The translations under genes were made by a program, and so were the position numbers. A DNA stretch of 5,000 nucleotides, taken from positions 1-5,000 of the forward strand of contig JAILOA010000323.1 of NCBI GenBank assembly GCA_024691065.1, given 5' to 3'. The notes under the pieces are model-generated. The model saw nothing but the letters and a program-made list of their open reading frames with translations, made no database searches and had not been told where the DNA came from. Shown one piece after another: positions 1 to 5,000 of this stretch (positions within the stretch are counted from its first letter, which is position 1; every line of letters starts with the position of its first letter). This DNA comes from Lachnospiraceae bacterium (GTDB lineage Bacteria; Bacillota; Clostridia; Lachnospirales; Lachnospiraceae).

Positions 1-1
1 C

Positions 2-340
2 ATTGCCCGTGAGGCGAGCGTCCTGCTCGGCGTGAGCAACCGGCTGATCGAAGCCATGAGAGCTTGCGGAGTGACCAACAGTGATACCCGCAAAATCAAT
101 AATGTGGTGGATGACTTCTTCTTCGAAGTCTCGAAGTCTCGAGATCTCGAGACCTCGAAACCGCGCAAAACTATCCTTCATGTCTCCTGTTTCGACGAGG
201 ATGCAAAGGAATTTGCAAAGAATGCAATGAACGAGGAAATTAATAAGCTTAAGAACAACGAAAAGAAGCTTTCGCAGAATGCACAGAAGAATCAGATGAA
301 TGTAGCGCACAATCCAAAGCACTTGCCGGGAATTAAGTAG
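2..340 (+). CDS. 3' end of an unrecognised gene, fused in frame to a duplicated 46-residue tail
   Basis: Function is not recognised. The frame is open from the first complete codon (2-4) to a TAG at 338-340, giving 112 visible residues. The GTG at 32-34 could be a start, but it has no ribosome-binding site and the frame reads sensibly through it (IAREASVLLGVSNRL), so the real start is probably upstream of the window. Visible residues 1-40 are a helical stretch that might include a helix-turn-helix (ASVLLGVSNRLIEAMR), which is weak. Residues 41-56 are encoded by 8-bp tandem repeats and read EVSKSRDLETSKPRK. Residues 67-112 match the C-terminus of the convergent large protein at 45 of 46 positions. 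Base composition falls from 65% GC in the first 60 bases to AT-rich in the tail, so the ORF looks composite. It could be a functional protein carrying a borrowed tail, or a truncated gene capped by a duplicated 3' end. Coding status is likely for the whole frame but unproven. Confidence 0.55.
   Translation: MAREASVLLGVSNRLIEAMRACGVTNSDTRKINNVVDDFFFEVSKSRDLETSKPRKTILHVSCFDEDAKEFAKNAMNEEINKLKNNEKKLSQNAQKNQMNVAHNPKHLPGIK
123..162 (+). repeat. Five tandem copies of an 8-bp TCGARRYC motif
   Basis: Units are TCGAAGTC (123-130), TCGAAGTC (131-138), TCGAGATC (139-146), TCGAGACC (147-154) and TCGAAACC (155-162). Bases 136-153 form a perfect 18-bp palindrome, extendable to 131-158 with one mismatched pair. 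Eight is not a multiple of three, so gain or loss of one unit would shift the reading frame of the + gene. The array sits between the GC-rich part and the shared tail of that gene. Confidence 0.85.
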
Positions 341-398
341 TTTTTAAACGGATGTTTTTTGCAAAAGTAAACCGGAAAAATTAACCGGAAATCAAAAC
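198..398 (+). repeat. Left arm of a 201-bp inverted repeat (gene tail plus 3' flank)
   Basis: This arm is the reverse complement of 536-736, with 5 substitutions and 2 single-base indels over about 202 aligned columns (about 96.5% identity). It covers the last 46 codons of the + gene, its stop codon and 58 bp of 3' flank. Three of the substitutions fall in one codon (AAT here, GCA in the other arm) and the other two are silent (Pro and Lys codons). The indels lie in a T run and an A run. The boundary at 198 is sharp: sequences to the left share nothing obvious with sequence beyond 736. Confidence 0.93.
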
Positions 399-540
399 AT
401 TTTTTTGAATAAATTAACCGGAAAATTAACCGGAAATCAAAACAGTTTTTTGAATAAATTAACCGGAAAAATTAACCGGAAATCAAAACAGTTTTTTGAA
501 TAAATTAACCGGAAAATTAATCGGAAATCAAAACAGTTTT
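372..540 (+). repeat. Tandem array of 45-46 bp AACCGGAAA-rich units (about 3.7 copies)
   Basis: Counted from the first CCGG of each unit, copies begin at 372, 418, 463 and 509 (steps of 46, 45 and 46). Each holds two AACCGGAAA blocks about 13 bp apart, then ATCAAAAC, a T run and GAATAAA. Copies differ mainly in A-run and T-run length; the last has AATCGG in place of AACCGG and is cut short where an inverted copy starts at 536. There are no unique spacers. No gene or promoter is evident in this convergent intergenic gap. Confidence 0.9.
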
Positions 541-563
541 GATTTCCGGTTAATTTTCCGGTT
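507..563. terminator. Long hairpin between convergent genes, candidate bidirectional terminator
   Basis: Bases 507-534 pair with 536-563 around A535: 28 potential base pairs with a single T/G mismatch (521 with 549; a wobble pair in the + strand transcript). It is formed by the last forward unit of the tandem array meeting its inverted copy. It lies 31 bp beyond the stop of the - gene and 167 bp beyond the stop of the + gene. The flanking T runs are short and interrupted on both sides, so it is not a textbook intrinsic terminator, and its role is inferred from location and stability. Confidence 0.55.
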
Positions 564-736
564 TACTTTTGCAAAAAAACATCCGTTTAAAAACTACTTA
601 ATTCCCGGCAAGTGTTTCGGATTGTGCGCTACATTCATCTGATTCTTCTGTGCATTCTGCGAAAGCTTCTTTTCGTTGTTCTTAAGCTTTGCAATTTCCT
701 CGTTCATTGCATTCTTTGCAAATTCCTTTGCATCCT
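536..736 (-). repeat. Right arm of the 201-bp inverted repeat
   Basis: Partner of 198-398. It contains the last 46 codons and stop of the large - strand gene plus its 3' flank down to the centre of the array. The arms are separated by 137 bp (399-535), made of further tandem copies of the arm's own inner end. The inverted match keeps both tails in their respective reading frames and both stops aligned (340 against 594). Confidence 0.93.
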
Positions 737-3700
737 TACCTTCAATCGATTTATTTTCGGTACATAGCTGGTTCACCCATACCGAATCATTAAATTTCAT
801 ACCGGATCTTAGCTTTGTATTTAAGTTACTAATCTTTTCACGCTGTTCGACAAATTTGTCAGGGACTCCGAAATATCCAACACGATTTATAGCTTCTTTT
901 AATCCGTTGAGATTCTTTGTTGCCTTAATCTGATTCTTTATTTCATCATATTCGGTTTTAATTCTTCTCTCCCAGAGTCCATTGTTTCTAAGACTTTCAA
1001 CAGCCCTGTCCCTTACCTTCTCATGTGCCTTCGCATCGAAGATGAAGTCCGTGACTTTTTTATCAGCTCCGGCAGCCTTTATATCTTTATTCTTATTTGC
1101 ATCTGCTCCGGCAGCCTTCGGATCCTCACCGTTAAGAATCTTATAATTAGCCTTAAGTACATTATTTGCGACGATCTTTTCAATGACATTTTTGCATTCC
1201 TTTTCGCTCAAATAATCCTTGCTGTTCTTCGGTGCATTGATACCCTTTAAAAGCTTGAGATAAAGCTCCTTATTTTCAATATTTATCTCATCTTTATAAT
1301 CCTCGGCCTTATATCTTCTGTCTTCAGCTATGAATTCCTCAACCTGTTTTACTGTCAAAGGCTCGTCAAGGGTTTGTTTTCTGCCTTGTACTGCAATCCT
1401 TACACCATCCCGATCAATATTTATTCTCCAACTGTTAGCGTTTTTGATATCCTTGTAAGTATTATCCTTTAAGAAACCTGCTTTTAAATTATCATAATGC
1501 CCGGAAATCTTATTTAAGGATCTTTGACATTTCTCGGCTGTTTCTAAATGTTTTGCCTGCTCATCAGTTAAATTGATGTTTTTCTTTAATTTATCAATAT
1601 ATTTATCAACCATAATCTTTGCTACATCAAATTTATCAAACACATTCTTAAAATTATAAGAATTATTATCATTCTTAGCATCAAAAAAAATCGACTTATT
1701 AGCTGTATTTGATGCATTCATATAGGCTTTAATGGATTTCTGTATCTTATTTATTTCGGCCTTTTCTTTTGCATTTAAATTCTTGGCCATATGGTCAAGC
1801 GACTTATCAAATTCATCTAAATCCTTCTCTACCTCATACTCGCATTTGGCAATATTCCATACTCCCTCCTCGATTCTCTTATGGTTAACCTGAAGTGCAT
1901 TGGATATACAATCATTTGTCATCGCACAATAAGTCCTGCTAAATAAATTATCCTGTATTTTCAGATTAATAGTTTTTCCAAATCGTCCGGTACTGGCTTT
2001 TTTATGTGCAAGGTCACCGACAAATGATATCTCTTTAATTTCATTATCATCAACTACCTTTAAATGGTCCGGATTTATTTCCTTATCACCGGTTTCCCTG
2101 TAATACTTTGCCCCTTTGTAAATCGCATCCTTTGCTTTGGTCAATCTGTTTATTATCTTATTGATTTCTGCCTTGTTAATATCATAACCGAGAAGCATAT
2201 TCTTAAGTAGCTGGGGATCGAGATTCAATATGGCATCGGCAGTCTTTTTGCTTACAATTTTTATGTCTTTTAATTTAATCTCATTAAAATGAACGCCTTC
2301 CTTTGAGCCAAAACTAAGATCATTATCTATTCCCTTTACTCCGGTGAATTTTCTAAATGTTTTGCCACTTTCATCCACAACATCTTCATATTGGTAAATC
2401 ATATTTCCGTTATGTCTGTCGAGATTTCCGCATATGTAATCCAAAATCTGCAAATCCGCAACGCTCTTTGTCAAAGCAGGATCGGAGAAAGACTTCATAT
2501 TTATTTTATTTATGTCATTTACGGTTGCTTCATTATTTTTGTCTATTCCGGTTGCAAGCTCCATAAATGTACCCTTTTCGGTTTTATCACCGATTTTTAT
2601 ATTCATGCTCTTAGAGTTTGCCAAAACATTTTCAACACCTAATAACTCTGCCACAACGCTCATTGCGGAATTTCTCTTATCAATATTGGATTTAGGATTT
2701 ATCCCTTTCAATTCCATAAATTGATTCATACCGGTAAGTCTCTTAGTTCGGGCGACGGTCTCAACCAGCTTTCCCGCCCGTTCAAAGTCATTCTTAAATC
2801 CTTCAAATACCTGCTTAGCCTTTTTATACTCAGCAGTTACCATAGATAAGTTGTTTTTCTTTACATAATTTTTGAAATCCCCGTCTAATGCTGTGCGGAT
2901 ATCCTCCATAAATTTTTCTTTGTTTAAATAAGTAACCAGGACCTCTGCCGCATTTGCTTTACTGATACTTCCAAGTCTTGATACCATCAGATTTTTTACA
3001 TTTGATGTAGTATTTAAATCACAGATATATTTTACAATATCATTTCCGATTTTATCGGAAGGGTCTATAAGCTTGTTACATTCATCAATAAATATTTCCT
3101 CATTGCTTTTTCTATTGATTCTCTTCGTGAAAAATCCGTCTACAGGCTTCTCGCCTTCGATTTTAACCCTTAAACGCTCACTCAGGTCGCCACCCTTTTT
3201 CTCAAGTTCACCGGCCGGCATATTAACCGTGAGCGCTCTCGAGTTTTCAAATATCTCCGTTAAATCGTATTCTTTCTTGTCCTTCTTTAACTCGTCATAA
3301 ATTACCTTTAAATCCTTTGAAATAACCTTACGGCACTTCCTGTAGAATAGAGCCTCATTCTCTTTCTCATCAACTTCAAAAAGGGCTTCCTCTATATTAA
3401 CATATCTCTCAAATAAGCCTCTTAGCTTGGACTTTGAAACAGTTCTCTTATTATCCGAATCCATATAAGCAACAATCTCATCGGAAAGCTTGCCGAGCTC
3501 GTCGACAGCCTTAACCTGACTCTTACTCATATTACTTCTGCTGATGTTTTTGATGAATTCGTTATACTGTCTGATTCTTTTTCCCGCCCTGCCCTTTAAG
3601 AGATTAATATCAATCTTTAATTTATCTTTCGGAATCTTATTAATAATAACCTTTTTATCTTTAAGGCTTATGCTGATATTCTTGTCGATTACAGTGCCTG

Positions 3701-5000
3701 CGCCCTCATTTTTAACGCTCTCTATATTATTAAAAAGATTGGTTAATGTATCGTTCTCCTTTGGCTTCTCCTCTTTTGGAAGCGGACTATACTTAATTGC
3801 TTCACAGTATTTTTCGAACCAATTGTTAGGATAAAACTGATGGATCGCCCTGAACCGATCATCATTTAAAACTTTATCAACTGATGCTTTAAAGTTATCA
3901 CTTCCAAAATATTCCGTTGCTTTTTTAATATTTTTATCCTTGGCGCCACCGCGAAATGCATCATCTGCGTATATTCTTGTACAGAAATTAACAGCCGCCT
4001 GCTTTGCGGAAATACCCGGCTTTACAGGGTTATAATTTCTTAAATCCTCGGTTTTTATTTCAGGATTAACTTTCACAGCTGCCTCATCGAGCTTAATAAG
4101 CCTCTGTTCATGCTTATAAGACGCATTAAAAGCTTCGGTCAGTGTTTTTTTGTCCATTTTAGGAGGAATTTCAAATTGATGGTCTTTTCTGTAAATCTCG
4201 GTAATCTCATCAAGTGCCTTCATCGGAACCTTATCTACTCCGACTCCCCCATTTATCTTCATTTTTTGCTCTTTAAATGTATTGATCATATAACCGAGGG
4301 TTTTATGCATTTCCTTTGCTTCATTTATTCTGGCTTTCTTTCCGCCGAAGATCCCTCCCCTGTTTACAATATAATCATTGGACTTACTTCTCAAATTAAT
4401 GAGCGCACTCTGGATATCCTCCGGTGTACTGTCCGGATTTTCAAATGTTCTGATGCAATCCTCCAAAGTAAGAGCCATTTCACTGTAATAACTGCTTCCT
4501 TCTTTCGCTGCATTTCTCCCTTCAAAATTCGCCTTTTTGTTGCTCTGTGTAGCACGGAGATTCTCTCTGAATTCCTTTAATTTAATGGTCATCAAGTCGG
4601 TTCCGCGCCTCATGATATCGAAATTAACTACCATATTTTTAATGTAACCAATGTCCTCAGGTTTGTACTCGGCAACCAGCTCGACAATAGTCTTTTCCGG
4701 CACTTCCGGGACATTATTGATATAATCGTTAACCTCGCTAATATCAACGAATTTTTCGTTGTTTTCGTTAATAATATTATCTTCGTTAATAATATTGTTT
4801 TCGTTTATATTGATTTCATTATTATTGATTATATTATTATCGATTATATCGATGTCATGATTAAATGCATTGATGTCTTTATATATCGGATGGATAGGTT
4901 CTTCCTTTACATCAATGTTGTAATCGATGTTTACATTGATTTTTGTGTCGATATTTGTATTAATTTCACTGCCTTCGATATTTACGATTTCGTTGCTGCC
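594..5000 (-). CDS. Very large protein with a PI3/PI4-kinase-like catalytic core (5' end outside the window)
   Basis: The frame is open from the right edge to a TAG at 594-596: 1,468 visible residues with no stop or frameshift. Numbering here starts at the edge codon 4998-5000. Residues 1-99 are Asn/Ile/Asp/Glu-rich low-complexity sequence. Residues 100-750 are mostly helical, Lys/Glu-rich and not recognised. Residues about 750-965 contain the kinase-like core: a candidate ATP lysine (K765 in MELKG), RNSAMSVVAELLG from 776, GNLDRHNGNM (D861, N866) and GIDNDLSFG (D892, D894). Residues 965-1468 are helical and charged, with a short KAAGAD repeat near 1295-1313, and end in a 46-residue tail shared with the convergent gene. 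The DRHxxN...IDND order matches PI3/PI4-kinase-like folds; whether the substrate is lipid or protein is unknown. No transmembrane segment is visible. Size, low complexity and a lone kinase core suggest a secreted effector or toxin, which is inference. Coding is very likely; a kinase-like fold is fairly likely; activity is unproven. Confidence 0.88.
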   Translation of the reverse strand, partial: GSNEIVNIEGSEINTNIDTKINVNIDYNIDVKEEPIHPIYKDINAFNHDIDIIDNNIINNNEININENNIINEDNIINENNEKFVDISEVNDYINNVPEVPEKTIVELVAEYKPEDIGYIKNMVVNFDIMRRGTDLMTIKLKEFRENLRATQSNKKANFEGRNAAKEGSSYYSEMALTLEDCIRTFENPDSTPEDIQSALINLRSKSNDYIVNRGGIFGGKKARINEAKEMHKTLGYMINTFKEQKMKINGGVGVDKVPMKALDEITEIYRKDHQFEIPPKMDKKTLTEAFNASYKHEQRLIKLDEAAVKVNPEIKTEDLRNYNPVKPGISAKQAAVNFCTRIYADDAFRGGAKDKNIKKATEYFGSDNFKASVDKVLNDDRFRAIHQFYPNNWFEKYCEAIKYSPLPKEEKPKENDTLTNLFNNIESVKNEGAGTVIDKNISISLKDKKVIINKIPKDKLKIDINLLKGRAGKRIRQYNEFIKNISRSNMSKSQVKAVDELGKLSDEIVAYMDSDNKRTVSKSKLRGLFERYVNIEEALFEVDEKENEALFYRKCRKVISKDLKVIYDELKKDKKEYDLTEIFENSRALTVNMPAGELEKKGGDLSERLRVKIEGEKPVDGFFTKRINRKSNEEIFIDECNKLIDPSDKIGNDIVKYICDLNTTSNVKNLMVSRLGSISKANAAEVLVTYLNKEKFMEDIRTALDGDFKNYVKKNNLSMVTAEYKKAKQVFEGFKNDFERAGKLVETVARTKRLTGMNQFMELKGINPKSNIDKRNSAMSVVAELLGVENVLANSKSMNIKIGDKTEKGTFMELATGIDKNNEATVNDINKINMKSFSDPALTKSVADLQILDYICGNLDRHNGNMIYQYEDVVDESGKTFRKFTGVKGIDNDLSFGSKEGVHFNEIKLKDIKIVSKKTADAILNLDPQLLKNMLLGYDINKAEINKIINRLTKAKDAIYKGAKYYRETGDKEINPDHLKVVDDNEIKEISFVGDLAHKKASTGRFGKTINLKIQDNLFSRTYCAMTNDCISNALQVNHKRIEEGVWNIAKCEYEVEKDLDEFDKSLDHMAKNLNAKEKAEINKIQKSIKAYMNASNTANKSIFFDAKNDNNSYNFKNVFDKFDVAKIMVDKYIDKLKKNINLTDEQAKHLETAEKCQRSLNKISGHYDNLKAGFLKDNTYKDIKNANSWRINIDRDGVRIAVQGRKQTLDEPLTVKQVEEFIAEDRRYKAEDYKDEINIENKELYLKLLKGINAPKNSKDYLSEKECKNVIEKIVANNVLKANYKILNGEDPKAAGADANKNKDIKAAGADKKVTDFIFDAKAHEKVRDRAVESLRNNGLWERRIKTEYDEIKNQIKATKNLNGLKEAINRVGYFGVPDKFVEQREKISNLNTKLRSGMKFNDSVWVNQLCTENKSIEGKDAKEFAKNAMNEEIAKLKNNEKKLSQNAQKNQMNVAHNPKHLPGIK
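1062..1118 (-). repeat. Short 39-bp direct repeat encoding KAAGAD twice
   Basis: The 14-mer GCTCCGGCAGCCTT occurs at 1066-1079 and again at 1105-1118, exactly 39 bp apart. In the large protein this gives KAAGAD twice, 13 residues apart (visible residues 1295-1300 and 1308-1313), separated by a Lys/Asn-rich spacer. It looks like a small in-frame duplication in a linker. Confidence 0.6.
2109..2760 (-). other. Kinase-like domain within the large CDS
   Basis: Approximate limits of the kinase-like core, drawn by motif order. The catalytic-loop motif GNLDRHNGNM lies at 2400-2429; its Asp codon is 2418-2420. The metal-binding GIDNDLSFG lies at 2307-2333. Before these come RNSAMSVVAELLG and KGTFMELATG, which look like an N-lobe helix and the strand leading to the hinge. 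In PI4-kinase type II the equivalent motifs are of the form NTDRGxxN and AIDNG; in PI3-kinases, GDRHxxN and IDFG. The spacing of 25 residues between DRHxxN and the IDND block is normal for this fold. No clear glycine-rich loop is visible, and the assignment of the ATP lysine to MELKG is a guess. HipA-like or other atypical kinases are alternatives. Confidence 0.65.
4704..5000 (-). other. Asn/Ile/Asp/Glu-rich low-complexity coding segment upstream of the only in-window start candidate
   Basis: Reading the - strand in the frame of the large CDS gives 99 codons without a stop. They are dominated by Asn, Ile, Asp and Glu, for example NNIINEDNIINENN and HDIDIIDNNIINNN. No ATG, GTG or TTG occurs in this frame in the segment, so the GTG at 4701-4703 is the first start candidate. 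It lacks a purine-rich ribosome-binding site (the bases before it encode NNVPE) and is better read as Val inside the ORF. GC falls to 12 of 60 bases at 4741-4800. The segment is probably a disordered linker or repeat region near the N-terminus. Confidence 0.8.
4766..4819 (-). repeat. 18-bp in-frame tandem repeat (about 3 copies)
   Basis: On the + strand the units are CGTTAATAATATTATCTT (4766-4783), CGTTAATAATATTGTTTT (4784-4801) and a degraded copy from 4802 to 4819. The period is a multiple of three, so it adds six-residue NIINE(D/N) units to the large protein without breaking the frame. This suggests the low-complexity segment grew by slippage. Confidence 0.7.

Noticed and set aside
10..35. 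GTG at 32 as the true start of the + gene
   Set aside because: No purine-rich ribosome-binding site precedes it, and the frame is open to the window edge with similar composition on both sides.
372..540. CRISPR array
   Set aside because: The units are contiguous tandem copies of 45-46 bp with no unique spacers between conserved repeats, and no cas gene is in the window.
507..563. Integron attC site
   Set aside because: There is no integron core-site motif or integrase. The hairpin is explained by the tandem unit meeting its own inverted copy.
198..736. Terminal inverted repeats of an insertion sequence
   Set aside because: Only 137 bp of tandem repeat lies between the arms, there is no transposase and no target-site duplication, and the arms consist largely of coding sequence from both genes.
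198..736. Inverted duplication as a pure assembly or amplification chimera
   Set aside because: Five substitutions and two indels separate the arms, including two silent changes and one fully changed codon, so they have diverged. An artefact joining two genuine loci cannot be fully excluded without reads.
4110..4580. 156-codon + strand ORF opposite the large gene, together with shorter + ORFs between 676 and 3834
   Set aside because: All lie antisense to a 1,468-codon open frame, are rich in Phe/Leu/Ser/Ile as expected from the complement of Lys/Asn/Glu codons, and show no domain or ribosome-binding site.

Overview
The window holds two convergent, partial protein-coding genes that meet at a repeat-rich gap of about 250 bp. 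Composition is mostly AT-rich with lysine-, asparagine- and isoleucine-rich proteins. No RNA gene, phage structural gene, recognisable transposase or other taxon marker is present. A low-GC anaerobic Firmicute of the Lachnospiraceae type is a plausible host, but that is a loose inference from style alone.

Positions 2-340 (+ strand) are the 3' end of a gene entering from the left. Its first 60 bases are GC-rich (39 of 60). It then crosses five tandem copies of an 8-bp TCGARRYC motif, and ends in a 46-codon tail that is almost identical to the tail of the neighbouring gene.

Positions 341-593 are non-coding. They contain 46/45/46-bp AACCGGAAA-rich tandem repeats ending in a 28-bp-stem hairpin. 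They also contain the inner parts of a 201-bp inverted repeat (198-398 against 536-736, about 96.5% identical) whose outer parts are the 3' ends of the two genes.

Positions 594-5000 (- strand) are one uninterrupted reading frame of 1,468 visible codons that is still open at the right edge. The first possible start inside the window, a GTG at 4701-4703, is probably internal, because the same frame continues through 99 more codons of Asn/Ile/Asp/Glu-rich low-complexity sequence. Near the middle the protein carries a GNxDRHxxNM motif followed 25 residues later by GIDNDLSFG. This is the catalytic-loop and metal-binding arrangement of PI3/PI4-kinase-like and related atypical kinase folds. No transmembrane segment is visible. 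A large soluble kinase-like protein, perhaps a secreted effector or toxin, is the best working idea, not an established one.

The most unusual feature is the shared tail. Two otherwise unrelated proteins end in the same 46 residues, and the DNA encoding that tail plus its 3' flank is present as a diverged inverted duplication. This suggests either a portable C-terminal module (targeting, secretion or recognition) or a past inverted duplication that capped a broken gene.
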